A DNA stretch of 47,598 bases from an uncultured Alphaproteobacteria bacterium (GTDB lineage: Bacteria > Pseudomonadota > Alphaproteobacteria > Rhodobacterales > Rhodobacteraceae). Position numbers and translations under genes: made by a program. The stretch covers positions 1-47,598 of the forward strand of contig CACBBC010000011.1 in NCBI GenBank assembly GCA_902537415.1. The letters are read 5' to 3'. The notes under the pieces were generated by a model. The model did no database searches. It was not told the origin of the DNA and was given only the letters and a program-made list of their open reading frames with translations. Within the stretch, counting starts at the first letter, position 1; the number at the start of each line of letters is the position of its first letter. This document shows positions 18,185-29,173 of the stretch, in pieces.

Positions 18185-18263
18185 GTTTAGCGGATCCTTA
18201 TTTATCAACAGAGCTTTATACTAGCAATAATTTAACAGATTTAGCAATATTGGAAAATTAACA

Positions 18264-19010
18264 ATGAGATTGGATGTTATTCAATTGAAAGAGTTTTACA
18301 GAGGCACCGAACTTGGAAGAACGACAAAACAATTAATAAACAGAGTATTAGAAACGAAAGTTGATACCAAAAGTGGCTCTTTGACAATTGGCTATGGTTT
18401 CGCGTGCCCATTTCTCGAGAACAAAATAAAAGATAGCGAAGATAAGAATTTTCTTTTGTTGATGCCGAGTGAGCAAGGTGTTATCCCATGGCCCGAAAAG
18501 TCTAAAAGTGTAACGGCTCTGGTTGATGAAGTGTCTTGGCCAATAACTACGTCCACAGCAGATTTAATTTTAATATCACATGGTTTAGAGGTCAGTGATA
18601 ATCAAGATCTTTTGCTACAAGAGGTACTCCGTGTATTAAAAGACAGTGGGAAACTAGTTATTATAGTACCAAATAGAACAGGCTTTTGGGCAAGGTCCGA
18701 TAGTACGCCCTTCGGGTATGGGAAGCCATATTCGATTTCGCAACTTACTGCACTACTTCAAAAAAACCAGTTTCAAATTGATAGTATAACGCCCAGTTTA
18801 TATGGTTTTCCTGCAAAGAAAGGCTATTGGCTTAAGTCATTATTGCTATGGGAGAAAGTGGGTGAAAAGCTAAACAGTTTCTTTCTAGGAGGTCTTCTAG
18901 TCGTAGAGGCAAAGAAAAATGTTTTCGCGGTGAAGAATGTAAAGTCGGCGAAGTCAGGAAGATATTTCACCTCAGTTGAGGTCCCTGTCTCTACAATTTC
19001 GCGAGCTTAG
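18264..19010 (+). CDS. Class I SAM-dependent methyltransferase
   Basis: A 248-residue protein that looks like a type-11 methyltransferase. A Rossmann core is suggested by SLTIGYGFACPFLE (a degenerate glycine motif I), the acidic strand and loop ISHGLEVSDNQDLLLQEVLRVL, and SGKLVIIVPN. The substrate is not visible from sequence. It is divergent from gloB, an arrangement seen in other alphaproteobacteria, which hints at a conserved but uncharacterised role. The glycine loop is GYGFACPF rather than the textbook GxGxG, so cofactor binding is inferred from the family rather than proven here. Confidence 0.82.
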   Translation: MRLDVIQLKEFYRGTELGRTTKQLINRVLETKVDTKSGSLTIGYGFACPFLENKIKDSEDKNFLLLMPSEQGVIPWPEKSKSVTALVDEVSWPITTSTADLILISHGLEVSDNQDLLLQEVLRVLKDSGKLVIIVPNRTGFWARSDSTPFGYGKPYSISQLTALLQKNQFQIDSITPSLYGFPAKKGYWLKSLLLWEKVGEKLNSFFLGGLLVVEAKKNVFAVKNVKSAKSGRYFTSVEVPVSTISRA

Positions 19011-19129
19011 TAGGAAAAATATAAAAAAAATAAAAAAAGAGCAACCAACAACTTGTCATAGTTGGACTGGTCTGTTATTTAAATATTGCGGCCGTTTTAT
19101 AGTATCTAGCGTATAAAACCCAAATAAAG

Positions 19130-19696
19130 GTGATATGTTTGCAAGAAATTAGCGAGATAAACTCAAAGCCATCAGCAAGGTATGCACTTGCCTTATTTTC
19201 ATTGTGCCAAGAAGACAAGATTAATAACGAGATAGAAAAACACGTGCTTAATCTACTGGAGATATTGAAATCAGATAACGGATTGAATTCTTTTTTAAGA
19301 AATCCAACTTTTTCCTCAAGTGATCAGGAAAATGTTTTCGGAACCGTAAGTAGAAAAATAAAATTACCTCAGCACCTTCACAACACAGTTTGTCTGATGA
19401 TAAGAAATGGGCGGGGTTATGACCTATTAAATTTTAGTGAGGATTTCTTAAAACTCTGTTCAGCCAGTAAAAATGAACTTACAGTTCATATCAGAACCGC
19501 AAAAAAAGTTGGTGATGTAGAAATGCGAGCATTAAAGAAATCTATTGAAAAGATTACAAAACGTGTTGTAAGGCTTGAGTCAGAAAATGATCCCAATATA
19601 ATTGCTGGAATTGAACTTAAAGTTGGATCATTTTTGTTTAACTCAAGTATTAATTCAAAACTTGAAAGTATGAAAAATATTTTGAAAAGAGGTTAA
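19130..19696 (+). CDS. atpH: ATP synthase F1 subunit delta
   Basis: Delta subunit (OSCP homologue), which links the F1 head to the peripheral stalk. It has the N-terminal helical domain ([13 protein letters not shown]) and the C-terminal [23 protein letters not shown] region with [12 protein letters not shown], which is characteristic. The start is either GTG 19130 or TTG 19139. The TTG has AAGGTGAT placed about five bases upstream, so it fits the ribosome better and would shorten the protein by three residues. There is no in-frame ATG here. It is the first gene of atpHAGDC, with five bases before atpA. The 119 bp upstream should hold the operon promoter, but I cannot pick out a convincing one. 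Confidence 0.92.
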   Translation: MICLQEISEINSKPSARYALALFSLCQEDKINNEIEKHVLNLLEILKSDNGLNSFLRNPTFSSSDQENVFGTVSRKIKLPQHLHNTVCLMIRNGRGYDLLNFSEDFLKLCSASKNELTVHIRTAKKVGDVEMRALKKSIEKITKRVVRLESENDPNIIAGIELKVGSFLFNSSINSKLESMKNILKRG

Positions 19697-19701
19697 TTAC
19701 T

Positions 19702-21240
19702 ATGAACATTCAAGCAGCTGAGATCTCAAAGATCTTAAAAGAACAGATTAAAAATTTTGGTGATGATACGGAAGTAGCAGAGGTTGGAAAAGTTTTATCT
19801 GTTGGGGATGGGATAGCGCGTGTATACGGTTTAGACAAAGTGCAAGCTGGTGAGATGGTTGAGTTCCCTGGAGGAACAATGGGAATGGCTCTGAATTTAG
19901 AGATAGATAATGTAGGCGTGGTGATATTTGGCTCAGACAGGGATATAAAAGAAGGGGATCTTGTAAAGAGAACTAGCGCAATTGTGGATGTTCCCGTAGG
20001 GATGGAATTGTTAGGGAGAGTTGTTGACGGACTAGGTAATCCAGTTGACGGTAAAGGTCCTATAAAATCGAAAACAAGATCAGTTGCTGACGTAAAAGCG
20101 CCGGGAATTATTCCACGAAAATCTGTGCATGAACCCATGGCAACTGGGCTCAAGTCCGTTGACTCTTTGATCCCTATAGGTAGGGGGCAGAGAGAGTTAA
20201 TAATAGGGGACAGACAGACTGGTAAAACCGCAGTTGCAATTGACACTATACTGAACCAAAAAAGCTACAACGATGTTGCCGGATCTGATGAGAGCAAAAA
20301 ACTATATTGCGTTTATGTGGCAATAGGGCAAAAAAGATCGACTGTCGCTCAACTAGTAAAAAAATTAGAAGAAACAGGGGCTATTGAGTATTCAATTGTG
20401 GTCGCAGCGACGGCTTCCGACCCGGCTCCAATGCAATTTTTAGCGCCATACTCAGCGACAGCTATGGCAGAGTATTTTCGTGATAATGGTAAACATGCTC
20501 TTATTATATATGACGACCTTTCAAAGCAAGCTGTTGCATACAGACAAATGTCGCTCCTTCTTAGGAGACCACCTGGGAGAGAAGCTTATCCTGGAGACGT
20601 ATTCTACTTACACTCTCGTTTACTTGAAAGATCCGCAAAACTTAACGAAGATAATGGATCAGGATCATTAACTGCTTTACCAATAATTGAGACCCAAGGT
20701 GGAGATGTGTCAGCATTTATCCCCACAAATGTTATCTCAATAACAGACGGTCAAATCTTTTTAGAAACAGAATTATTTTATCAAGGTATCCGCCCCGCAG
20801 TTAATACAGGGTTATCGGTCTCTAGAGTTGGATCTTCAGCGCAAACCAAGTCGATGAAATCAGTAGCTGGCTCTATCAAACTCGAGCTAGCGCAGTATAG
20901 AGAGATGGCAGCCTTCGCTCAATTTGGGTCAGATTTAGACGCAAGCACGCAGGCGCTACTCAATAGAGGAGCAAGGCTAACAGAACTACTAAAGCAGCCT
21001 CAATACTCTCCCTTAACTAACGCAGAGCAAGTTATTGTAATATATGCAGGGACAAAAGGTTATTTAGATAAAACGCCTGTAAGTGAAGTCACAAGTTTCG
21101 AGAAAAATCTTGTGAATTATCTAAGGTCTGAGGCAAAAGCTGTGGTAGATGAGCTGACAAGTAACGACCAAAAAGTAGATGGTGAAATTGAAAACAAAAT
21201 TAAATCACTTCTAGACAACTTTTTAAAGACACAGATTTAG
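19702..21240 (+). CDS. atpA: ATP synthase F1 subunit alpha
   Basis: Non-catalytic alpha subunit of the F1 hexamer, 512 residues, full length. It shows the beta-barrel N-terminal segment ([20 protein letters not shown]), the Walker A motif [13 protein letters not shown] (near 170), [33 protein letters not shown], and the alpha-type nucleotide-site signature [14 protein letters not shown] (near 370). It sits between atpH and atpG in the standard order, with tight spacing that implies one transcript. Translation starts at the ATG after GGTTAATTACT. Confidence 0.99.
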   Translation: MNIQAAEISKILKEQIKNFGDDTEVAEVGKVLSVGDGIARVYGLDKVQAGEMVEFPGGTMGMALNLEIDNVGVVIFGSDRDIKEGDLVKRTSAIVDVPVGMELLGRVVDGLGNPVDGKGPIKSKTRSVADVKAPGIIPRKSVHEPMATGLKSVDSLIPIGRGQRELIIGDRQTGKTAVAIDTILNQKSYNDVAGSDESKKLYCVYVAIGQKRSTVAQLVKKLEETGAIEYSIVVAATASDPAPMQFLAPYSATAMAEYFRDNGKHALIIYDDLSKQAVAYRQMSLLLRRPPGREAYPGDVFYLHSRLLERSAKLNEDNGSGSLTALPIIETQGGDVSAFIPTNVISITDGQIFLETELFYQGIRPAVNTGLSVSRVGSSAQTKSMKSVAGSIKLELAQYREMAAFAQFGSDLDASTQALLNRGARLTELLKQPQYSPLTNAEQVIVIYAGTKGYLDKTPVSEVTSFEKNLVNYLRSEAKAVVDELTSNDQKVDGEIENKIKSLLDNFLKTQI

Positions 21241-21255
21241 TAAAAAAATTAAAAA

Positions 21256-22131
21256 ATGCCCAGCTTAAAAGACCTAAAAATACGAATTGATAGTGTAAAG
21301 TCCACTAGAAAAATTACTAAAGCTATGCAGATGGTTGCAGCAGCAAAACTTAGAAAAGCTCAGGAGTCAGCTGAAAGAGGTAGGCCATATGCTGAAAAAA
21401 TGCGAGACATTGTGTCTAACCTAGCATCAAGTGTCAAAAACATTGCTGGGGACAATAAGTTTTTGGGAGATGGTAGTGATTGTAAAAAGTTTCTTCTGAT
21501 AGTAGCAACCGCAGAGAGAGGTCTATGCGGTGGATTTAATTCTTCAATCGTAAAGTTAGCTAAGTCCAGAATAGCCGAGCTTGCAAGCGAGGACAAAGAG
21601 GTAAAAATACTCACAATAGGGAAGAAGGGAAGAGAGCAGCTTAACAGAGAATTTGAGAGTCTTTTTATCGGCCACGTAGATCTAAGTAACGAAAAAAATA
21701 TCACGATAGACACGGCTAGAAAGATATCAGTGGACATCATTTCAAGGTTTGAAGCCGGTGAATATGAAGTTGCAGAGATTTTTTATAATAAGTTTGCTTC
21801 CGTTATTTCTCAAATACCTAGCTCCTATAAACTATTACCCGTTTCCTTCAATGAAAAAGAATCTGATGCAAGTAATGTTAGCTTTAATTTTGAGCCCGAC
21901 GAGGATGAGATATTGAATGAAATAATACCCAAAAGCATTGCGACATCAATTTTCTCTGTACTTCAAGAAAATGCAGCCTCGGAGCAGGGATCAAGGATGG
22001 CAGCCATGGATAATGCGACCCGAAATGCAGGTGAAATGATCGACAAGCTAACCATAGATTTTAACCGATCAAGACAAGCGGCTATTACAAACGAATTAAT
22101 TGAAATCATTTCTGGTGCTGAAGCACTTTAA
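21256..22131 (+). CDS. atpG: ATP synthase F1 subunit gamma
   Basis: Central rotor stalk subunit, 291 residues. The N-terminal helix (SLKDLKIRIDSVKSTRKITKAMQMVAAAKLRKAQ) and the C-terminal helix (SRMAAMDNATRNAGEMIDKLTIDFNRSRQAAIT) are the two halves of the rotor coiled coil and are strongly conserved. GLCGGFNSSIVK marks the Rossmann-like middle domain. The gene lies 15 bp after atpA. Its ATG is preceded by an A-rich stretch without a clear Shine-Dalgarno site, so initiation probably depends on coupling to atpA. Confidence 0.98.
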   Translation: MPSLKDLKIRIDSVKSTRKITKAMQMVAAAKLRKAQESAERGRPYAEKMRDIVSNLASSVKNIAGDNKFLGDGSDCKKFLLIVATAERGLCGGFNSSIVKLAKSRIAELASEDKEVKILTIGKKGREQLNREFESLFIGHVDLSNEKNITIDTARKISVDIISRFEAGEYEVAEIFYNKFASVISQIPSSYKLLPVSFNEKESDASNVSFNFEPDEDEILNEIIPKSIATSIFSVLQENAASEQGSRMAAMDNATRNAGEMIDKLTIDFNRSRQAAITNELIEIISGAEAL

Positions 22132-23577
<1,446 letters not shown>

Positions 23578-23596
23578 GTGCCTTTAGGTAATTAGA

Positions 23597-23992
23597 ATGA
23601 CAAATAAATTTGAGCTAAGTATAATATCGGCAGAGAGTAAAGTTTTCGAAGGAAAAGTGGAAAACATTTTAGTGCCTGGAATGGTTGGTGATTTTTTAGT
23701 GCTATCAAATCATGCACCTTGTATCAGTAGTATACGTCCTGGTTTTTTGGAATTTTCTGAGGGAACAAGCGATAATCAAAGATATTTTGTTTCTGGAGGC
23801 ATTATAGAGATTATAAATAACATGGTATCAGTATTAGTAGACTCCGCTGTTGCCGGTGATAAAATTGCGAAGGAAGATATAACTAATCTTATTTCTGAAG
23901 TTAATGACAGATTATCTGCTGAAGATACTATAAATAAAGATGATTTGGGACTGAGGAAAAATGACCTGGAAGAGGCATTGAAACAAGCCTAG
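23597..23992 (+). CDS. atpC: ATP synthase F1 subunit epsilon
   Basis: Epsilon subunit of the rotor, which couples gamma to the c-ring and can inhibit ATP hydrolysis. The 131-residue protein has the N-terminal beta-sandwich (FELSIISAESKVFEGKVENILVPGMVGDFLVLSNHAP) and FVSGGIIEIINNMVSVLVDSAV, then a short helical tail (LISEVNDRLSA, DLEEALKQA). It closes the atpHAGDC operon. F0 genes are not nearby, as expected in alphaproteobacteria. Confidence 0.96.
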   Translation: MTNKFELSIISAESKVFEGKVENILVPGMVGDFLVLSNHAPCISSIRPGFLEFSEGTSDNQRYFVSGGIIEIINNMVSVLVDSAVAGDKIAKEDITNLISEVNDRLSAEDTINKDDLGLRKNDLEEALKQA

Positions 23993-24029
23993 ATTTTAAA
24001 ACTCATTATAAGGAAAATGAGAACCATAC

Positions 24030-25229
24030 TTGTTTAAAGATATACGAATTGCGCTCATTTTCAGTGTCGTATTACTCGATATTATAGGCATTGGAGTTAT
24101 ATTTCCTATTATACCGGATTTATTGAAGGAAGTCGGTATAGATAAAACTGCTAGTGCCGCTTTTTGGGGAGGTCTTTTGTCCTCATCCTATGCTTTTATG
24201 CAATTTGTTTTTTCACCAACAATTGGGACATTATCAGATATTTTTGGCAGGCGCCCGGTATTACTTATGGCATCATTATTTTTAGGAATCGATTATTTGC
24301 TGATGGGATTTGCTGAAAATATTTTGATCCTGTTTATTGGTAGAATCATTGGGGGCCTAGCTGGAGGAACTATAGCTACAGGTACTGCTTACTTGGCAGA
24401 TATCTCAGATACCAAAGACAAAAAAAAGAACTTCGCCATCATAGGAGCGGCTTTTGGACTGGGTTTTATATTAGGGCCGATTATAGGAGGATTGATGGGT
24501 GAGATTAGTGTAAGGGCCCCATTTTTCCTATCAGCACTTTTATCTTTTCTAAACTTTTTTCTATGCTTACTCCTACTTCCGGAAACCCTTAAGGTAGGGA
24601 CAAAAAATAAATTCAGAATAAAAAAGTTAAACCCGTTCTTTAATATGTCTTATGTATTTAAAATTCCTCTATTTAAAGGATTATTTTTTTGCTTCTTTCT
24701 TATCGCTTTCGCTAATACGGTTTATCCTGCGATATGGAGTTTTTGGGGAAGAGAAGTTTTCGGATGGTCTTCAGGAATGATTGGGTTTACTTTAGCGTGC
24801 TACGGTTTCTTGCTATTCATAGTTCAAGCATTTGTAATTCGATTAAAGTTTTTTGATAAGCTTTCAACAAAAAATTTAACACTTTTTTCTTTATCCTGTG
24901 GAATTGTGGCGCTTGTTTCATTCGGTCTTGTACGAGTGGAAATCCTAGTTTTTGCCATAATACCAATTGCAGCTTTATCGGAAATGGTTAATCCAACTTT
25001 AAAAGCATTTATGTCAAATAAAATATCTGAAAAAGATCAAGGTATTCTACAAGGCGTTTTAAATAGTATAGTTGGGTTTACTTCGGTTATCGGACCAATT
25101 TCCATGAGCTACATCTTTAGCATTGGTGCTTCAAAAGAAACACTTATTTATAGTCCAGGCGCACCATTTTTGTTTGCTGGATGTTTATTTTTTGCTTCTC
25201 TGATCTTGATAAGGCGATTTTTAGCTTAG
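24030..25229 (+). CDS. MFS transporter, TetA-like
   Basis: A 399-residue major facilitator with about twelve hydrophobic segments. It shows the TetA-type N-terminal motif VVLLDIIGIGVIFPIIPDLL, motif A GTLSDIFGRRPVLLMA between helices 2 and 3, and RIIGGLAGGTIATGTAYLADI. These place it near the tetracycline/multidrug group, but the substrate cannot be read from sequence and a resistance role should not be assumed. The frame opens at TTG 24030. An ATG at 24017 with AAGGAAA in front is in another frame and reads only six codons before TAA, overlapping the start. It lies 37 bp after atpC and converges on prs. Confidence 0.9.
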   Translation: MFKDIRIALIFSVVLLDIIGIGVIFPIIPDLLKEVGIDKTASAAFWGGLLSSSYAFMQFVFSPTIGTLSDIFGRRPVLLMASLFLGIDYLLMGFAENILILFIGRIIGGLAGGTIATGTAYLADISDTKDKKKNFAIIGAAFGLGFILGPIIGGLMGEISVRAPFFLSALLSFLNFFLCLLLLPETLKVGTKNKFRIKKLNPFFNMSYVFKIPLFKGLFFCFFLIAFANTVYPAIWSFWGREVFGWSSGMIGFTLACYGFLLFIVQAFVIRLKFFDKLSTKNLTLFSLSCGIVALVSFGLVRVEILVFAIIPIAALSEMVNPTLKAFMSNKISEKDQGILQGVLNSIVGFTSVIGPISMSYIFSIGASKETLIYSPGAPFLFAGCLFFASLILIRRFLA

Positions 25230-25239
25230 ATTTTTTGCT

Positions 25240-26253
25240 TCAGTTTGAATATAGACCTTCATAGATAGGTTTTAGAGACTCTTCACTAAATAGCGATGAG
25301 ACAGAACTTTCGTTAGATATATTTAACATAGCATGAGCCAAAAGAGGCGCAGCAGTAATTATACGGATTTTTCGACAACTTGATACAATTTCAGTTGGTT
25401 CAATAGTATCAGTGATAACCATCGAGCTAAGGTTGGAATTAGAAATTCTCTCTATTGCTTCTCCAGAAAGAACACCGTGAGTTATATATGCATGTACTTC
25501 TTTAGCGCCCTTTTCCATTAGAAGTTCAGCTGATTTAATTAAAGTCCCAGCTGTATCACAAATATCATCAACTAGAATGCAGGTTTTATCTGAAACGTCC
25601 CCAATAATAGTCATGGAGTTAATTTCTCCAGGAGCACTCCTTCTCTTATCCACTACCGCTAAATCCACGTCAATTTTTTCAGCAAGTTCTCTTGCACGCG
25701 ATACTCCTCCAACATCAGGTGAAACTATTGTAATATTTTTATTTTTTGCGAAGTTATGTCTTATATCAATCGCGAATATAGGTGATGCATATAGATTATC
25801 GACTGGAATATCAAAGAAGCCCTGGATTTGGGCAGCGTGAAGATCTAATGTAAGCACTCTATTTATACCTGCTTGTGCGAGCAAATTAGCCACTAATTTT
25901 GCACTAATTGGGGTTCTGGCTTTTGTCCTTCTATCTTGTCTCGCATAACCAAAATATGGGATTATTGCTGTGACTCTACTTGCACTAGATCTCTTAAGTG
26001 CATCTGCAATTATGAGTAGTTCCATCAGATTATCATTTGCTGGATTTGAAGTTGACTGAACTATGAACATATCCTCGCCTCGGACATTTTCGAAAACTTC
26101 TACAAAGACTTCTTGGTCGCTAAACCGTTCTACACGAGCTTTTACGGGCTTTACTTTTGTGCCGAACAACAGACCAATTCTCTTGCAAATACTTTTTGCC
26201 AGTGAGAGATTTGAATTCCCAGATATAATTTTTAATTTGCCGTTTGAGATCAT
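25240..26253 (-). CDS. prs: Ribose-phosphate pyrophosphokinase (PRPP synthetase)
   Basis: Makes PRPP from ribose 5-phosphate and ATP, the precursor of purines, pyrimidines, histidine and NAD. The 337-residue protein shows RFSDQEVFVEVFENVRGEDMFIVQS, PYFGYARQDRRTKARTPISAKLVANLL with the ATP-binding residues, the divalent-cation site LDLHAAQIQGFFDIPVDNLYA, and the PRPP-binding loop CILVDDICDTAGTL. It is slightly longer at the C terminus than the commonest 310-residue form. It ends 10 bp from the MFS stop (convergent), and an 112-bp gap separates its start from the YcgN-family gene upstream. Confidence 0.97.
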   Translation of the reverse strand: MISNGKLKIISGNSNLSLAKSICKRIGLLFGTKVKPVKARVERFSDQEVFVEVFENVRGEDMFIVQSTSNPANDNLMELLIIADALKRSSASRVTAIIPYFGYARQDRRTKARTPISAKLVANLLAQAGINRVLTLDLHAAQIQGFFDIPVDNLYASPIFAIDIRHNFAKNKNITIVSPDVGGVSRARELAEKIDVDLAVVDKRRSAPGEINSMTIIGDVSDKTCILVDDICDTAGTLIKSAELLMEKGAKEVHAYITHGVLSGEAIERISNSNLSSMVITDTIEPTEIVSSCRKIRIITAAPLLAHAMLNISNESSVSSLFSEESLKPIYEGLYSN

Positions 26254-26365
26254 TTTGTTGCGACTCTTTTTTATGAGTTAATCCTATACGTTTTTCAATT
26301 TTATTAAAGAAAAAGGATTACGTTAGTTTCGTCTTTTTTATTAATTTTCCAAAGTTTATTTATCT

Positions 26366-26818
26366 TTATTTCCCTGAAATTTCTGCCACGATATGATCTT
26401 CATAATTTTCATTATTAACTGAAGTTTCTGAAACACAGTATTTTTGAATTGATTGATTTGTCCTATGGACACTCTCTTGGTCTTTACTTAATAGATGGTG
26501 CCATTGGGGCAGAGGTTTCCCTTCACTTATTAATCTATAACTACAACTCGAAGGGAGAAATTTAGAATTTTTGTGTAAATTGTCTTTAGTGAGTTTTAAG
26601 CAGGCTTTAACATTTTTTTCTCTATTCTCGTAATCGCTACACTTACAACTCTCAAGCTCAAGCTTTGAACATGAAATGTTAGTGATAAAAATTTTCTTCT
26701 TATTAACTATTTTCAATAGGCAGCACTTAGCGCAACCATCACATAAGGCTTCCCACTCATCTTGACTTAACTGATCAAGAGTATATTTTTCCCAGAAAAA
26801 TTTTCTTAGCTTAGTCAT
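26366..26818 (-). CDS. YcgN family cysteine-cluster protein (UPF0260)
   Basis: A 150-residue member of the UPF0260/YcgN family of unknown function. It has the usual FWEKYTLDQLSQDEWEALCDGCAKCCLLKI start and the later CSKLELESCKCSDYENR. The conserved cysteines probably bind a metal, as in other CxxCxxCC proteins. The typical PSSCSYRLISEGKPLPQWHHLLS follows. The start overlaps the ribF stop by eight bases, so the two are probably co-translated. No function is assigned. Confidence 0.9.
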   Translation of the reverse strand: MTKLRKFFWEKYTLDQLSQDEWEALCDGCAKCCLLKIVNKKKIFITNISCSKLELESCKCSDYENREKNVKACLKLTKDNLHKNSKFLPSSCSYRLISEGKPLPQWHHLLSKDQESVHRTNQSIQKYCVSETSVNNENYEDHIVAEISGK

Positions 26819-27743
26819 CAGCTAAAACACTTTCTATAATTTCACAGTCGGATTTCATCTGTAAAATCAACTCTTTTTCCGAGTTAAACTTAAGCTCAGG
26901 TCTTATAAATTTGACTAGTGAAATAGAAACATTTTCTCCATATAAATCTTCATCAAAGTCAAAGATGAAAACCTCAATATTTGGCTCATAATCTCCATAG
27001 GTTGGCCTTGATCCTATTGATGCTGCTCCCTTAAAACTTCTTTTATTATCTTTGGATAAAATTTTAATGAATACTGCATAGACACCATGTTTGGGGACAA
27101 TTGTATTTCTTAAACCAATATTTACTGTTGGAAACCCGAGTTGTCGGCCTCTCTGAAACCCCTTTTCTACTACTCCCTCAATTTCATAATAGCGAGACAG
27201 CATTTTGGTGACTTCATCAACGGAACCTTTGGCTAGTTTTTCCCTTAATGCGCTTGAAGATACAACTTTACCTCCAATCATAAATGGATTAGCGATATGC
27301 AAACCGAGCTCGTTCTTTTCCTGGTAGATCTTTAATAACTTTACTGAACCCTCTCTATTCTTTCCAAACCTAAAATCAGGACCTACCACAATAGTTTTTA
27401 CATTTAATTTTTCTAGAAGCACAGTCTCTATGAAATCCCTTGGAGATAAATTTGCCAACGAAGAGTCGAAAGGTAGTTCAAAAAGAGCATCTATGCCAAA
27501 AGAGTCCAAAAATCTTTCACGTGTTTCTGATTTCATTAACCTAAATATAGGCCGATTTTTTTGAAAATATTGTCTGGGGTGAGGTTCAAATGTAACTACG
27601 CCTACAAAAGAATTATTACTTCTCTCCCTTGCAATCTCAATAACAGACTGGTGGCCCAAATGCATACCGTCAAAGTTACCTATAGCAACAGAGTAGCCCC
27701 TCTTCTCTTTTGGAATGTTTTCTATGCTTTTAAAAACCAACAT
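26811..27743 (-). CDS. ribF: Bifunctional riboflavin kinase / FMN adenylyltransferase
   Basis: Converts riboflavin to FMN and then FAD. The 310-residue protein has an N-terminal nucleotidyltransferase domain with the HIGH-like GNFDGMHLGHQSVI, VVGPDFRFGKNREGS and the SSALREKL motif. Its C-terminal riboflavin-kinase domain shows KGFQRGRQLGFPTVNI and FDFDEDLYGENVSISLVKFIRPE. It lies 8 bp after the MaoC-like gene and overlaps the YcgN-family gene. In many relatives ribF neighbours ileS, but here it does not. I see no FMN riboswitch near it. Confidence 0.96.
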   Translation of the reverse strand: MLVFKSIENIPKEKRGYSVAIGNFDGMHLGHQSVIEIARERSNNSFVGVVTFEPHPRQYFQKNRPIFRLMKSETRERFLDSFGIDALFELPFDSSLANLSPRDFIETVLLEKLNVKTIVVGPDFRFGKNREGSVKLLKIYQEKNELGLHIANPFMIGGKVVSSSALREKLAKGSVDEVTKMLSRYYEIEGVVEKGFQRGRQLGFPTVNIGLRNTIVPKHGVYAVFIKILSKDNKRSFKGAASIGSRPTYGDYEPNIEVFIFDFDEDLYGENVSISLVKFIRPELKFNSEKELILQMKSDCEIIESVLADD

Positions 27744-27751
27744 AATGCTTC

Positions 27752-28195
27752 CTAGTCAAATTTTCTACTCGGGGCTAAGACAAGTGCTTCTCCTGATAAT
27801 ACTACTTTCCTATCTACTTTACACTTACAGTCTAATGTAACACGTCGATTTGAGTATTCTATATGAGTTACTAATACCGTGGTTGTGATTAATTGACCAG
27901 GGAGTACTGGTCTGATGAATTTCAGTGTTTGACTCAAATAGACGGTTCCGTGTCCAGGCAACTGTTCTGCAATTACGGCGGAAATCAAGCTTGCAGTGAG
28001 CATACCGTGTGCAATTCGTCTTCCAAATATTGTTTGCTGAGCATATTCTTCATCTAAATGCACTGGATTTTGATCACCAGAGACTTTTGAAAATAGTAGG
28101 ATATCATTCTGCGTTATTTTACGTTCAAGCATTCTGCTCATTCCTATTTCCAAATCCTCTACACATATTGTTCCTTTTTGTATACTGTTTTTCAT
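27752..28195 (-). CDS. MaoC-like (R)-enoyl-CoA hydratase / dehydratase
   Basis: A 147-residue hot-dog-fold protein with the hydratase-2 motif. Asp41 and His46 in FSKVSGDQNPVHLDEEYA are the catalytic pair of R-specific enoyl-CoA hydratases, followed by GRRIAHGMLTASLISAVIAEQLPG. It may hydrate crotonyl-type enoyl-CoA in fatty-acid or PHA metabolism, but the physiological substrate is unknown. It lies between the HAD-family gene and ribF on the same strand, an order found in other alphaproteobacteria. ATG start at 28195. Confidence 0.91.
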   Translation of the reverse strand: MKNSIQKGTICVEDLEIGMSRMLERKITQNDILLFSKVSGDQNPVHLDEEYAQQTIFGRRIAHGMLTASLISAVIAEQLPGHGTVYLSQTLKFIRPVLPGQLITTTVLVTHIEYSNRRVTLDCKCKVDRKVVLSGEALVLAPSRKFD

Positions 28196-28248
28196 GGTTT
28201 AGTTGGCGATAGGCGGGCTATATGATTAAAAAACTTTGACGTGCTTTT

Positions 28249-29133
28249 TTATCGAAAAAATTTAATGGCATAGTCTACGTGTACTTTGTTATCTTCTATG
28301 GTTCGATTTAATTTTCTTTCGTCAAGGATGGTGTTATTTTTTCCTTCAATCAAATGCTTTTTTTTCAATAGCCCTCCAACTACCAGAAGTGAATGATGCT
28401 TTTCATTGTTAGCACCTCTAATATCTGTTGTGAGTCCATCTCCTATACACAGGATTGACAATTGTCTGGAGTCACTAAATTTGTTCAAAAAAGAATAGAC
28501 CTCTTGATAAATATTTTTATGTGGTTTACCGAAATATATTACCTTCCCACCCATTCCCTCATACATTGAGGCTATTGAGCCAGCGCACATTTCTCTTTTA
28601 TCACCGACATCGACTACCAAATCAGGATTTGCACACAATAGGGTCAAGTCTTTATCTATCCCGATCTTAAGTGTATTGCCATAGTCAGAGAGTTGATCTT
28701 TTGATGGATCAAATGGCTCGGTGCAAACAATTAAATCCGCTTGTGCAATATTATCTATATCAATTGAGATTTTTTTTTCATGGATCATATCTTTATAAAT
28801 ACTATGATGCCGTTTTCCTCCTATGTGGAAAATTTTCAACTGATTTGCTAAAATATTATTTATGTAATTCGAGGTAAGCTCTCCAGACGTTAAAAGCATA
28901 TCATAGTGAATTTTTTTGATACCAAGTTTAGCTATTTGATCTTCGACGTTTGCAATTGGCCTGGGGGCATTCGTTACCAATACTACCTTGCCTTTTGAGG
29001 CTCTAAATTGCTCTAGAGCCTTAAGAGCTTCTGGAAAACTTTCTACGCCATTGTGTAAACATCCCCACAAGTCGCAAATTACGGCGTTGTATTTGTCTGA
29101 TATTTCAGAAAAGTTTCCAATTACATTTATCAA
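28249..29133 (-). CDS. TIGR01459-family HAD-superfamily hydrolase
   Basis: A 294-residue HAD hydrolase of the NagD-like class, matching the alphaproteobacterial TIGR01459 group. The nucleophile motif is ICDLWGCLHNG, with Asp21. The second acidic residue of the usual DxD is tryptophan, as I recall for the whole group. Later motifs are VLVTNAPRP (motif II), YFGKPHKNIYQ (motif III lysine) and LCIGDGLTTDIRGAN (motif IV). The frame opens with TTG at 29133 and no in-frame ATG is close by. The N terminus MINVIGNFSEISDKYNAV fits the family, so TTG is probably genuine. Substrate unknown. Confidence 0.9.
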   Translation of the reverse strand: MINVIGNFSEISDKYNAVICDLWGCLHNGVESFPEALKALEQFRASKGKVVLVTNAPRPIANVEDQIAKLGIKKIHYDMLLTSGELTSNYINNILANQLKIFHIGGKRHHSIYKDMIHEKKISIDIDNIAQADLIVCTEPFDPSKDQLSDYGNTLKIGIDKDLTLLCANPDLVVDVGDKREMCAGSIASMYEGMGGKVIYFGKPHKNIYQEVYSFLNKFSDSRQLSILCIGDGLTTDIRGANNEKHHSLLVVGGLLKKKHLIEGKNNTILDERKLNRTIEDNKVHVDYAIKFFR

Positions 29134-29173
29134 AAGAACTAAATATCCAAATAATTTTTTCTAGTTTTGTCTT

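Noticed and set aside
19710-20246. A 178-residue minus-strand frame opposite atpA.
   Set aside because: Low-complexity Ser/Pro/Thr-rich shadow of a certain atpA gene.
24030-25229. Calling the MFS gene a tetracycline-resistance gene.
   Set aside because: TetA-type motifs are shared by many efflux proteins of unknown substrate; there is no adjacent tetR-like regulator or mobile element.
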